From Pogostemon cablin (lineage: Eukaryota; Streptophyta; Magnoliopsida; Lamiales; Lamiaceae): 64,000 nucleotides of DNA. The translations under genes were made by a program, and so were the position numbers. Below are positions 33,260 to 45,089 of this stretch, piece after piece. How positions within the stretch are numbered: position 1 is the first letter of the stretch; each line of letters opens with the position of its first letter. Below the pieces are notes generated by a model. That model was not told where the DNA came from, did no database searches, and was given only the letters and a program-made list of their open reading frames with translations. The DNA lies in assembly GCA_023678885.1 (NCBI GenBank), contig CM042962.1:21466336-21530335 (forward strand), written 5' to 3'.

Positions 33260-33368
33260 TACTCCCTCCATCCCAAAGAAGTTGTGATATTTTTCTTTTT
33301 CAGTTGTCCCACAGTATTTGACACATTTCTTTTTAAGTACATGAGACCCGCACAAAAAAAATATTCGT

Positions 33369-33373
33369 ATGGG
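33369..33373. other. Left target-site duplication of element A (ATGGG)
   Basis: ATGGG stands directly before the TG of the left LTR. The identical pentamer follows the right LTR at 57582-57586. Confidence 0.9.
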
Positions 33374-35022
33374 TGATGAGCATTTTCTCAACACACAAAA
33401 TTAATCCTAAAGTATAAAGGATATCAATTGTAGTTTTGATAGGTAACCATGTGATTATCGAACCCAAGGGATGGATGATTATCAATTTAATTATATTCTA
33501 ATTAACTATGATTATGTTGGCAAATTTGATTTGATTTGGTTATGAAACTAAATAACATATAATTGAAATAGCAAAGTAAATAAGCAAGCAATAGAGAAAT
33601 TCCGGTTGTGATCAAGTAAGTAATAGAGTAGTTCTTCAGGTCATCCAGTTTTACGTATTAATTTCCTTTCCATGTGTTGATGTCCGACTCTACCTTGTGA
33701 TTTATGGACACATCAATAAACCATACAAGCGTACTCTATAGACACAAGTAAGCAAGCGTATGACACGTGTGAATATCCTCGAAGAAAGACGTATACTTCA
33801 CCCCCCTTTCTAGGTACTATCATAATCAATTATTTTCGGTGCACTTAGTACTCTAACCCGATTTGATCTCCCTTTTTAGGTACTATAAGCTATACTTTTT
33901 ATCCTACTTATTAACACGAATAAGATTCAATTAACAAATATCTATATAAGATAGTTCTAATAAGACTTTGAAATCCCTTCACTTAGAATTATAACATGTA
34001 TCCTGCTCAACGTTGAACGCACTCAATCAATAACCAAGAGATGTATTCAGACTGTATATAACAGTTAATGATGCACAAAACGACCGTGAGTATGAATTGA
34101 AAAAGCACAATCTTATATAAAATAAACCACAAGTAGTGTTGTACGGAGTTTACACATTGAAATTCAATTAACTCATAAAACTTTCATAACCCTAGAACTA
34201 CCGGGGTGGTTCTAGCTCATGATTGATCTAGGAACAATCATGGTTGATTGGTATGATCTTACTTGACGTGCCAGACGAATCTCTCTCACGACCCCTTTGG
34301 ATGGTAGGGTTTCGGTGTAGATGGATGATGGAAGATGTGTGTTGTCTTGTGTATCCTTTTCTCCTGCAAAAGTTCTTCTTTTATACTCATAGGACCTCCT
34401 TATGGGCTTAAGATGGGCCTTTGCTTGAAGCACACATCAAATTTGGTAAAAGACATCTGAAATTACCATAAATAGCAGCAGCGAAACACCATTCGACCAA
34501 GCCTGACTGGTCTAACAAGGCCTCCAACTCGAGCAACTAGTCGAGCAAGCTCTCTGGACAATTTCGACATTCTGCTTGACCAACCCTCTCTTGCTCGACT
34601 ACATTGATGTTGGTCGAGCAAGACCTTCAAGTCTAACAAACTCACTGTAAGTTTTGTTCACTTTGTTCGACCTCTGCTCATTTGCTCGACCAAGCCGATG
34701 TTGGTTGAGCAACACCTCCAAGTCGAGCTACCTCTCTGGACAGGTCTATACAATCTGCTTGACTTTGCCTCCTCTGTTCGACCAAAGTTTGGTCGAACAA
34801 GCTCTCTTAGTCGAACGAAACTCGAATCTTGCCTCTAAAATCGTGTCTTCCAATTCCGAGCCTTTTGCACATGTTTTCCTATACAAATATGCTCAAACAG
34901 CCCTTGTACCTCTGATTCGTTACTTTCCCATAAACGTGCCAATTCGTCTTGTTAAAAGACTAAATCGTACTCCATTTCCATGCAAATAAGAGCCCAAAAT
35001 ACGTGAAATTACACTCTCATCA
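33374..35022 (-). repeat. 3' LTR of element A (left copy)
   Basis: It is 1649 bp, from TGATGAGCATTTTC to ACACTCTCATCA. On the minus strand TATAAAA (34379-34385) is a probable promoter element, and U3 contains many copies of the TTGCTCGACCAA/TTGGTCGAGCAA mini-repeat (34490-34830). By eye, the first 143 bases differ from the other copy at 8 positions. Confidence 0.9.
34490..34830. repeat. Palindromic TTGGTCGAGCAA mini-repeat cluster in LTR A
   Basis: Words such as CTTGCTCGAC, TTGGTCGAGCAAG, CTCGACCAAG and TGGTCGAACAAG alternate in both orientations every 15-40 bases. Neighbouring inverse copies can pair into short hairpins. The same cluster is at 57059-57385 in the other LTR. Confidence 0.85.
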
Positions 35023-35040
35023 AACCCCCAAACTTATATG
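35023..35040 (-). other. Polypurine tract of element A
   Basis: Read on the minus strand, AAGTTTGGGGGTT directly precedes the TG of the 3' LTR, the standard position of the plus-strand primer. Confidence 0.75.
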
Positions 35041-36357
35041 TTGCTTGTCCCGAGGCAACGAAAAATCAAACAATCTAGAGAGTATAATCACAAGGTACAA
35101 CATATCCTAACACTTGCAATTATATCAACTCAAAACATGCAACCATCATATCTTTCATTCACATAAAAATATCAATTAATCACAATACCTTTACGAGTGC
35201 GAAGTCATCTAGCTCACTGGTAAGTATTTACTTTCTCACTCAAATGTAAAAGATATACACCTTATAGTTAGTATCGACACTCAATTTCAATTCATATACT
35301 CTCATAACCATAAGCTCGACAAAGGTCTCAAAAATCCATCCATAAATGACTCAATACTAGGATCACAAAGGGCTTGCTTCAAGGTTGTATTGTTGGCTCT
35401 TTGGTAAAGGTGGAAGAATATAGATAAGTGACTAACTTTACTAGTAAAGAATTACCTTGGTATATTGCTTTTCAGTTGCTTCCTTCTTTACTTCTTCGTC
35501 TCAACGATCATGTTCATACACCATTCCTCCATTTTTACTTGGATCAACTTCTTTTGCGCAGTAAAATGCCAACTCTGGTGCTCTTCAAGTATAAGGGTAC
35601 CTGTTTCGGGCACTACTCTCTCTAGTATTTGGGATTCTACTTTTAGGCACCATCCCTCACAAGATTTAACCTTTTGTCTCTCGATTTTGCTTTCACTATA
35701 TCTCTCCTTCTATTCCTCTTCAAATCTTCCTGGAGCATTCGTCTACCTTCACTCTTTATTAGTAATAGGTGTTTAAGGCTCAAAAGGTAAATGACTCATT
35801 ATCAAGGCTTGCCAAGAAAAAGCTTAAAGGCTCAAAAGGGTTTCCAATGATAATCATATAATAGGATATGATAAATTTGGCTAAGTAACTCAATTAACAA
35901 TAATGGCCTAAGATCATTTCCTAGCATCTATCAATTATAGATTTCACACAAGACTCCAAGTCAAGTTCTAGAATACGAGTATACAAACGACTCTCAAGAA
36001 TAAATGATCATGCGTATAGCATGATCAAAAGACTCAAATCCTCACAAGGTTAATAGAATCCTAAGCACTCTTCAAAGCATGCAATCAACCTCAATTTTCT
36101 ATGAACTAAAAGTACAAATAGAACATGCTCGTCATTAAAAAATCAACATGCATCAAAATAAGAGCCCATACATATCATGAATCTTTACTAAACAATCCCA
36201 ATAACATAATATCCAACATTCAATCATCATCAATATCAAATACAGACCACTCACACATGAATCACAACTACACCCAAACACTTAAGCATGCACCTGTAAA
36301 GTGTAAAAGAGAATGGGGATGAGAAGAATCAGAAAAGGATTAAAAACTTGATGCTTA
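35041..36357. other. 3' non-coding region of element A
   Basis: The stretch lies between the polypurine tract and the remnant of the last ORF. It is AT-rich with no credible frame on either strand. I see nothing else in it. Confidence 0.45.
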
Positions 36358-36618
36358 TTACTCCTCCGGAGCATCATCATCATCCGAACCCTCTTTATTA
36401 TTACCATCTCCTATCTTCAATCGCCACCGGTCCATATCTCTATGAAGAGCAGTGATATTCATATCCATCAAGCGCCCATGGTCTTGCATCTGCCTCAACC
36501 ATCCATCCATCACATCATAACGCGTGTTGAGCGCAGCATAGCTAGCATTCGCAAGCGCCGATTGTCTGTTTGTTTCTTGCTGGTTCGCATTGAGTGTGGC
36601 AAAATGCTCGTGCATCAA
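36358..36618 (-). pseudogene. C-terminal remnant of the ORF after integrase, element A
   Basis: About 87 codons encode an alpha-helical, Gln/Asn/Asp-rich segment (HEHFATLNANQQETNRQSAL) with an acidic tail ending SDDDDAPEE. The place, after integrase and before the LTR, is that of the Athila ORF-1/'env-position' gene, which in element B is still long. Upstream sequence up to integrase is mini-repeat DNA, so the rest of the gene has been lost or replaced. No membrane segment is visible. Confidence 0.45.
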
Positions 36619-37899
36619 TCGAAATTGCTCTCAATAAAACTGATCTTGGGCCACCCAATAATCTTGCTGCAGTTGCGGGGTTATTGTGGTGCTCGAGAAA
36701 GGTTGATGAAAGTGGGTGTGTCGAACAGAATGAAATACTTTTCTATAAATTGTCCCCAGACCCCATTCGATTGCAATTTGACTTGCGAGGGATGGTCGAA
36801 CAATGTATGTAGATCGAACGACCCAGATCTGACCTTTAAAATCTCCTAGCTCGACCTTCGTTAGATCTGAATCTCGTTGTCGAACAGCATGTGGAAGTCA
36901 AGCAACGCGTGTGATCGAGTCCCTGTTTTGCCCTGACTTGCTCGACTTCCAAGTCTTGGTCGAGCAAACCATGTTAAGTCGAACAAGGTCTCTGTAAGTT
37001 TTTTACCATTTGCTCAACCATTGCTCGACTTAGACTTCTTCGTTGAACAACATGGTCAAGGTTGAACAACCTTTCTGGACAATTTGTGCATTCTGCCTGA
37101 TCTCCATTCAACCTAAATTTATTGGAAGAATAGGTGCTGGAAGTTGAGTAACTTGCCTCATCGTGCCCCCTGTTCTTTTCCATCTTGCTCGACCGTTGTT
37201 CGACTTCACACTCCAGGTCGATCAACTACTATTTGGTCGAACAAAGTCTCTGTAAGTTTTTCTCACTTTGTTCAACCGTTGCTCGACTCCAGCCTCTTGA
37301 TCGAGCTGCAAGGTCAAGTTCAACGACCTCTCTAGAAGATTTATGCACATTGCTCGACCATTGCTCGATCAAATAGCCTTGGTCGAACAGCTCACCTGAA
37401 GGTCGAACAACTCTTGAACTACTAAACTTTGTACCCTTCTCGTGTTTCCCTGCATCACTCAACTCTAGGACAATATCAAATATCAAGATATCCAAAGATT
37501 AAGCTTGAGGGACTCTTTAAAACCATATAACTTCAGGTGTAACTCCGCAATTACACTAAAAAGCAACAAACCACTATACACTAGACAAATTACAAAAAAT
37601 TTGATGCATCAAAATCGGCTAAAGTTTTAATATACCGCAAAAAATGAACTCCCCTAGTAAACGTTACAAAGAAAAGATCATATTCTCTGCGCTATGACGA
37701 GGTACGTACATCACACCCCCCAAACTTAGTAGAAACTATAGTCGAAACTAAATTTGTAAAGAGATGTAATTTTCGAATGATAAGCACGTCAAATATAAAA
37801 ATTTCTTACTCACACCAATGAAATTAAAGTAATAAAATGAAACGAAAAGCCCCCAACAGGCTCTCATGTTTAACGTCGGAGAGTCACGACGGTACCAAT
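36619..37899. repeat. Mini-repeat-rich non-coding block in element A
   Basis: Between 36720 and 37420 the TTGCTCGACC/GGTCGAGCAA words of the LTR recur densely (for example CTTGCTCGACTTCCAAG and TTGGTCGAGCAAACC). A purine tract on the minus strand, CTAAGTTTGGGGGGT (37715-37729), lies just after integrase and resembles the primer tract next to the LTR. Confidence 0.75.
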
Positions 37900-39281
37900 C
37901 TAGTGCAAAGTATCCTCAAAGATAACAAAAGCATAATCCGGCGACTTGTAAGGCTTCAAACGATGCCCATTCGCTGTTATGATGTCTCCATCTTTGTCCA
38001 TAAGCTCAAAACTCCCCCATCCGCAGGCTCTATGGATAATGAACGGCCCCGTCCACTTCGATTTCAATTTCCCTGCGAAGAGCTTCAAGCGAAAATTAAA
38101 AAGTAATACCTCATCACCTTGCTTGAACTCTTTGTAGGAGATCTTTGAGTCATGCCATTTCTTCATTCTTTCTTTAAAAATCTCTGAGTTCTTATAAGCA
38201 CGATTTCTGAACTCATCCAATTGATTAATATGAGTTATCCTCAACTCCTTTTGATCCTTTAAAGACAAGTTCAAACTTCTCAATGCCCAAAAAGCTTTGT
38301 GCTGAATCTCTACGGGCAAGTGGCACGGCTTCCCATAGACAATTTGGTACGGTGACATGTCCAACACTGTCTTATAAACAGTCCGAAACCACCACAAAAC
38401 ATCATCGAGCTCATAGCCCAATCCTTCCTATTGGTTCCGACTACCTTCTCCAATATTTGCTTCACTTGTCGGTTGGAGACTTCTGCTTGCCCATTCGTTT
38501 GAGGGTAATAGGGTGTAGTAACCCTATGCTTGACTCCATAATCCCTAAGCACCTTTTGTTGATGAAGTGAGACCCTCCATCACTCATTAGTGCTCTAGGA
38601 ACTCCATGACGGACAAAGATATGTTTCTTCAAGAAAGATAAAACAGTCCTTGAATCATTTACGCGAGTGGGAATGACTTCCACCCACTTAGAAACATAAT
38701 CCACTGCTAAGAGAATGTAGAGAAACCCATTAGATGGAGGAAAAGGCCCCGTAAAATCGATCCCCATACATCGAAGATCTCAATAACAATGTTTGGCTGG
38801 AGTGGCATCTCATCTTTTCGACTTATGTTCCCTATCTTTTGACATCTATCGCATGACGCCACATAGGTCTCACAATCTTTAAACAAGGTAGGCTAATAAA
38901 GAGCATATTGAAGTACCTTTGCTGCCATCTTTTGAGCTCCGAAGTGCCCCCCGTAAGGCTGTGCATGGCAAAAATCAAGAACGCTCTCCATCTCCATCTC
39001 AATCTCAGGCACACACCTACGGACTATGGAATCATACATATCTTGTAGACAAATGGATCATACCATATGAATGTCTCAACATCTAGCTTGAATTTCGCAA
39101 GTTGATAACGGTTGAGATCTCTCGGGATTTCTCCTACAGCAATGTAATTGACATAATCCGCATACCATGGATCCATCCCTTGGGCAGCCAATACACATGC
39201 TCTCTCAGCCCCTTCAACCAACACCGCCATGATCTTCTCATCAGGGAACATCTCTTCTATGTAATCAAAAAGAATCAACAC
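37900..39281 (-). pseudogene. Integrase of element A
   Basis: The zinc-binding set is HAQPYGGH followed by CETYVASCDRC at about 38840-38975. The core has its first Asp in LLAVDYVSKWVEV (about 38700), the second in LMSDGGSHF (about 38590), and the Glu in TNGQAEVSN (about 38490). The C-terminal part has LFNFRLKLFAGKLKSKWTG, a GPF-type module, and ends at 37900. All three catalytic acids are present. The frame is nevertheless broken by shifts near 38420, 38540 and 38770 and by a stop near 38898. Confidence 0.85.
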
Positions 39282-39603
39282 AGTGCTCCATTGTCTCCAA
39301 TCTTGATAAGTGATCCTCCAAAATGTTTTCCGTACCTTTCGTATCTCGGATCTCCGTATCGAACTCCTGCAGAAGAAGAATCCATCTAATGATCCTTGGA
39401 TTCATTTCCTTCTTCTCCATCAAGTACCGAATCGCAGAGTAATCCGTGTTCACTATAGTCTTCATGCCAACCAAATACTGTCGAAACTTATTGAATGCGT
39501 ACACCACAACAAGAAATTCCTCTTCAGTCACCGTGTAGTTCTTTTGTGCTGCATCGAAAGTCTTACTCGCATAGTAAATGGCGCAGAACTTTTTATCCCT
39601 CAA
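39265..39603 (-). pseudogene. RNase H of element A
   Basis: The segment encodes FCAIYYASKTFDAAQKNYTV, then TEEEFLVVVYAFNKFRQYL and TDYSAIRYLMEKKEMNPRII, the standard Ty3-type RNase H order. It follows RT directly, with a stop between them where a Gln or Gly codon is expected. There is only one RNase H, unlike the Tat element at the left of the window. Confidence 0.8.
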
Positions 39604-40979
39604 CTACCCAAGCACCACTCCAAGTGCTAAATCACTCGCATCACACATAAATACAAATGGTTGAGTCCAATCCGGTGTGATTAAGATAGGTGCAGTAATA
39701 AGCGCCTCTTTCAAAACCTGAAAAGCTATTAGACATTCTTCATCAAAAATAAAAGGAACATCCTTTTCAAGTAAATGAGATAAGGGCTTGGAGTATTTCG
39801 AGAAGTCTTTTATGAATCTTCTATAAAAATCGGCGTGTCCAAGGAAAGACCGCACTCCTTTTTCATTAGTAGGTGGTGGAAGCTTCTCGATTGCCACCAC
39901 CTTTGCTCTATCTACCTGCAATCCCTTGGCCGAAATATGATGGCCAAGAACAACCCCATCTCTTACCATGAAGTGGCACTTCTCCCAATTCAAGACAAGA
40001 TTAGTTTCTTGGCATCTCTTCAAAACAGTAGCAAGGTTAGATAAACAAACATCAAAAGAGGAACCAACTACAGAAAAATCATCCATGAACACCTCCATGA
40101 TCTTTTCTATCAACCTATCAAATATGACCATCATGCAACGCTGAAATGTAGCAGGCGCATAACATAATCCAAAGGGCATCTTCCTAAAGGCAAAAGTTCC
40201 ATAAGGGCAAGTAAAAATAGTCTTTTCTTGATCCTCGGGTGTAATCATGATTTGATTGTAACCCGAGTACCCATCCAAGAAGCAATAATACTCATACCCT
40301 GCAAGACGATCAAGCATTTAATCCATGAAAGGAAGGGAAAAATGGTCTTTGCATGTATTTTCATTCAGTTTCCTGTAATCCGTACACACACGCCATCTCG
40401 TAGGAATCCTAGTAGCTAACGTCTCACCATCCTCGGCTTTCACTATAGTCATGCCCTCTTCTTAGCTATAACATGCAATGGACTCACGTGGGGACTATCA
40501 CTTATAGGATAAATAATTCCAGCATCTAGCCACGTTAGGATTTGCTTCCTAATCACTTCTTGAATAGCGGGATTCACCCTCCTTTGATTCAGAATGCTAC
40601 TCTTGGCCTCATCTAACAATCTTATTCTATGCATGCAATATGAAGGACTAATACCTTTTAAATCATCAAGAGACCATCCTATCACAGACTTATACTTCCT
40701 AAGCACATCCAATAATTCCTCAAGTTGATCATCATCAAGAGAAGAAGATACAATTACCGGATATTTTTCATTGTCACCTTGGTAGGCATACTTCAAGTGC
40801 TCTGGTAGTGGTTTCAACTCCTCTTTCTTTTCTTCTTGAGGTGCACTCTCTCTGTCCAAAGACAAGTACTTCCTAGTCCACTTGACCTCTTCAACCTTTG
40901 TCTTTTGCGATTCATACCTGTCATCACCCAAAGCAAGCAAGTTTTCAAGAAATTTAATACATACCTCATTGGAGCTCAT
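39604..40979 (-). pseudogene. Reverse transcriptase of element A
   Basis: The N-terminal part (40979 to about 40450) has the lead-in KYKSVIGWSLDDLKGISPSY and RRVNPAIQEVIRK. A one-base shift near 40448 and a TAA at about 40318-40320, where Gln is expected before MLDRLAGYEY, break the frame. The palm contains YAPATFQRCMM and the catalytic FMDDFSV box (about 40070-40090). The thumb and connection run to 39604. Confidence 0.85.
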
Positions 40980-41166
40980 CTAGCTCCGTAGTGGGAAAAG
41001 TAAGAGACTCCATCAAGCATGTCTCAAGAGGATCCTTAGAGAGGATCAAAGACATGTCTTCATTAACGATTTCTTCCACCACATCAATGTTGTTACACTG
41101 CATCTTTATCGGCATCTTTATCGCTTTATCCAAGTTAAACAAAACCTCTTCTTTATCCATCCCCAA

Positions 41167-41445
41167 TCATAACTCACACTTTTGCACATCTATCATAGCT
41201 CCAGCAGTCGCAAGGAATGATCTCCCTAAGATCAAGGGAGTATTATCCATCTCAAGCACAAGAAAGTCTACAGGAAAGACTAGCTTCTCCACTTTGACTA
41301 GAACATCTTCGATCACACCTTTCGGAAAGGTCATAGATCTATCCGCTAGCTGCAATGAAACTGTTGTAGGAGTTAACTCCCCCAAACCAAGCCTTTGAAA
41401 AGTGGACAACGACATCAAGTTGATGCTTGCCCCTAGATCACACAA
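41167..41445 (-). pseudogene. Aspartic protease of element A
   Basis: MCDLGASINLMSLS (41404-41445) gives the active-site loop D-L-G-A. VIEDVLVKVEKLVFPVDFLV and NTPLILGRSFLATAGAMIDV complete the retropepsin pattern. A stop after about 93 codons separates it from the 40966-41166 piece that leads into RT. Confidence 0.8.
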
Positions 41446-41675
41446 GGGTCGACGTGCCGGCCCCTTTCCAATTTCACATAAAATTGTGAAGCTTCCCAGA
41501 TCCTTTAGCTTAGCTGGCAGCTTCCTTTATATGATCGAGCTGCAATTCTCAGAAAAACTCACCATTTTGATTCTGTTCAAGCTTCTCTTCTTCAAAAGAA
41601 TATCCTTAAGAAAACAGGCATAATACGACATCTCCAGTATTGCTTCAGAGAAAGGAATGTTCAAGCTTATTTTGT

Positions 41676-42290
41676 TTATGATCTCAGAAACTTCTTGAAC
41701 TTCTCCTCTAATCCCTTCTTAACTAGCTTGTGAGGAAATGACGAAGGTATCTTTGTTTTTGGAATCCTCCATTCATCACGTTCAACCTTCTCCGCTTTAT
41801 CCTTCTCGGCTCTCAACCTCTTGGCTCTTTCCCACTTCTTTTCTACTACTGTAAGCTTGGTATTCTGCTCATGAGATGTAGCTGGAGTATTCTGATCAAC
41901 AGGTGTTGCATTTGGTATCGAATCAGGCTCTGAACTGTTCTGCTCGACCTCCGTTCGACCAGGGTAGTTTGGTCGAACAGCTTGATTTTGGTCGAGCAAC
42001 CCGTCTGATCGTATACTCTGTTCCTGAACATGTTGCTCGACCAAGGTGGTTTGGTAGAGCAGATTGGTCTTGGTTGAACAGTTTCCCTGATCACGAGCTC
42101 TCGTCATACCACTTCTGTTCGACCTCCGTTCAACCTATATGGTTTGGTCAAATGGTATTGTGCTGGTCGAACGGGTGGTCAGAAAATAGAGTATCGTAAT
42201 TCTATTTCTTCGAAAGTTTTTCGACCTCTGCTCGATCAGATGGTCTGGTTGAGCAACTCCAGTCTGATCAAGCAACTGCTCTGTTCCTTT
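41676..42290 (-). pseudogene. Gag-protease linker of element A, built from the mini-repeat
   Basis: In this coding stretch the TTGGTCGAGCAA/TTGCTCGACCAA words of the LTR are translated, giving runs such as LLYQTTLVEQ and LLDQNQAV (about 41930-42100). After the repeats comes a Lys/Arg/Glu-rich helix with VVEKKWERAKRLRAEKDKAE, conserved at this place in the group. The repeat has therefore invaded or expanded within a protein-coding linker. Confidence 0.65.
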
Positions 42291-43788
42291 CAATTTCATT
42301 CGCAAGCATCATCGGACCTTCATATTGCGTTCTCGACCTCAATGTGATGGCATGACAAGTCTTTGGATTCTCAATACTTTGAGATGGAAACTTTCCCTTC
42401 TCAATAGTTTGAGTAAATTTGTTTACATTTCCAGCCATCTCCCCTATCAACAACATGAGGTCTTTCACTTGCGTAGACAAGTCTTTATGATTATCATCAA
42501 TTTTCTTCTCTAACTTGGCCTCGAGACGGTCTACTCTCGCATCATTCCTCGCCATGTACTTGTTTACTGTATCCTCAAAGCCCGACTTCCCTTCTTCCAT
42601 CTTAGCTCCCGGATTAACACCGATAGGAGATTGCATCGCATTATTCAGATTTCTCCATGAAAACTCCAGCCTCCTTGGTTGTTGGTAATTACCGGGGGAC
42701 CACGGTTGTTGTAATTCCCCTGATAATTCCGGTTTTCTTGATTCGGGTACCTAGTTCCTTGAATACTTTGACCCATGGCGTAGTTTGCCTCTTCGATCTC
42801 CTCTTGGCTTGCTCCTTCATACCCACTATCCTGCTGCATCATTGGTACTCTCTGAGATAAATCAGTGATCTGCTTTTGTTGAGACTCTAGTAGCTTACTA
42901 TATTAGCCAAGCTAGAGACGATCTTATCATCTCTCCCCGACTTCACCATAGTGTGCTCAACTTATGCTACTTTACCTAGGACATAAGTGCCTCTCACTCT
43001 ATCAGTCGGCCAATCTCTTGAGTTCATTGAAATATCCTCGAAAAGCTTCTCGGCCTCAATGGGTGACTTCGTAAGCAATGCTCCATTAGAAGAAGCATCA
43101 AGTAACACTCGGGAGTCGCAATACCCATTATAGAATATACTGATATATTGAGCCTTAGATAGTCCATGCTGTGGACACTTACGAAGCATGTCCTTGAACC
43201 TATCCCAAGCTTCATGAAACTTCTCATTGCCATGGATAGAAAATTGATTTATTTCTTGCTTCATCTTGAACACCTTTGAAGGTGGCATGTATCGCTCCAA
43301 GAATTTCACTTTCAACTTCTCCCATGTATCATATTTGCAGCATCAAGATTATCGTACCAATCTCTCGCCTTTTCATTCAACGAGAACTTAAACAATATGA
43401 TCTTCCTCACATCCTCATGAGCTCCTGCATCTTTTTGTGTACTTGCATACCCTAGGAACTTATTCAGATGTTGCAGAGGATCTTCGAATGTTCCCCCAGA
43501 GAAGGGACTCCTTTCAATCATGGTGATAAGATCAGGGTATAAATTGAAATTGGCCCCGGTCCCTCTTACTCCTAACAACCTAGCATTGCCCCTTCCGTTG
43601 TTCTTAAAGACTTCACGAATGGCAAGTGTATCAGGATTCACTGCCATGTTGACTGTCTCTACTTCCAAAGTATCTTTGGTTGCAACTTCAATAGTTTGCG
43701 AATTCAGCACGTCTACTTCAACTCCTAAATTAAGAGCATCAGTTGGGTCGTTCTTGTTCTTACTTTTCTTCTTCTTTTCTTCCTTCAC
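42268..43788 (-). pseudogene. Gag of element A
   Basis: The N-terminal part (43788-43330) leads to DPLQHLNKFLGYASTQKD and FKFSLNEKARDWYDNL, the start of the retrotransposon gag domain. After a frameshift near 43320-43335 the domain continues with KVKFLERYMPPSKVFKMKQE and HEAWDRFKDMLRKCPQHGL (to 42962). A Gln/Asn/Tyr-rich stretch (42842-42645) and a coiled coil (42636-42268) follow. The product would form the particle core. Confidence 0.8.
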
Positions 43789-43934
43789 AATGTTCCGATT
43801 TCTGGATTATATGGCTCTAATTCACCTTTCTTTGATCTTGTGAGCATACACCTAATAAGAATAAGTGTTAGAAATCGAAAACAAGAATAATAATCTCAAT
43901 TTAACTAGAAATAATGAACTAATAATCTATGCCG

Positions 43935-43952
43935 TCCCTGGCAACGGCGCCA
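43935..43952 (-). other. Primer-binding site of element A, tRNA-Asp type
   Basis: The plus strand reads TCCCTGGCAACGGCGCCA, the 3' end of plant tRNA-Asp with one difference. It lies six bases inside the right LTR, the correct place for a minus-strand element. Confidence 0.85.
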
Positions 43953-45084
43953 AGAACTTGATGAGCGTTTTCTCAACACAAAAAATTAATCCTCAAGTAT
44001 AAAGGATATCAATTGTAGTTTTGATAGGCAACCAAGTGATTATCAAACCCAAGGGACGGATGATTATCAATTTAATTATATTCTAATTAACTAAGATTAT
44101 GTTGGCAAATTTGATTGGTTTGGTTATGAAACTAAATAACATATAATTGAAATAGCAAAGTAAATAAGCAAGCAATAGGGAAATTCCGGTTGTGATCAAG
44201 TATGTAATAGAGTAGTTCTTCAGGTCATCCAATTTTACTTGTTAATTTCCTTTCCATGTGTTGATGTCCGACTCTACCTTGTGATTTATGGACACATCAC
44301 TAAACCATGCAAGCATACTCTATAGACACAAGTAAGCAAGCGTATGACACGTGTGAATATCCTCGGAGCAAGATGTATACTTCACCCTCCTTTCTAGGTA
44401 CTATCATAATCAATTATTTTCTATGCACTTAGTACTCTAACCCGATTTGATCTCCCTTTTTAGGTACTATAAAGCTATACTCTTTATCCTACTTATTAAC
44501 ATGAATAAGAATCAATTAACAAGTATCTATATAAGATAGTTGTAATAAGACTTCAGAATCCCTTCACTTAGAATTATAACATGTAATCCTGCTCAGCGGT
44601 GAACGCACTCAATCAATAACCAAGAGATGTATTCAAACTCTACATAACAGTTAATGATGCACAAAACGACCGTGAGTATGAATTGAAAAAGCACAATCTT
44701 ATATAAAATAAACAACAAGTAGTGTTGTATGGAGTTTACACATGAAAATTCAATTAACTCATAAAACTTTCATAATCCTAGAACTACCGGGGTGGTTCTA
44801 GCACATGATTGATCTAGGAACAATCATAGTGGATTGGTATGATCTTACTTGATGCACCAGACGAACCTCTCTCACGACCCCTTTGGATGGTAGGGTTTCA
44901 GTGGTAGATAGATGATGGAAGATGTGTGTTGTCCTGTGTATCATTTTCTTCTGCGAAAGCTCTTTTTTTATACTCATAGGACCTCGTTATAGGCATAGGA
45001 TGGGCTTTTGCTTGAAGCAAACGTCAAATTTGGTAAAAGACATCCGAAATTAACATAAATAGAAGCAGCGAAACACGGTTCAAC

Positions 45085-45089
45085 CAAGC
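45085..45089. other. Left target-site duplication of element B (CAAGC)
   Basis: CAAGC precedes the TG of element B's left LTR and is repeated directly after its right LTR (57054-57058). The uninterrupted copy of this LTR has a single CAAGC at the matching place (34498-34502). Confidence 0.9.

Noticed and set aside
34490..34830. Regularly spaced short palindromes as a CRISPR-like array
   Set aside because: Spacing is irregular, orientation alternates, units are degenerate, no cas genes exist, and the host is a plant retrotransposon LTR.
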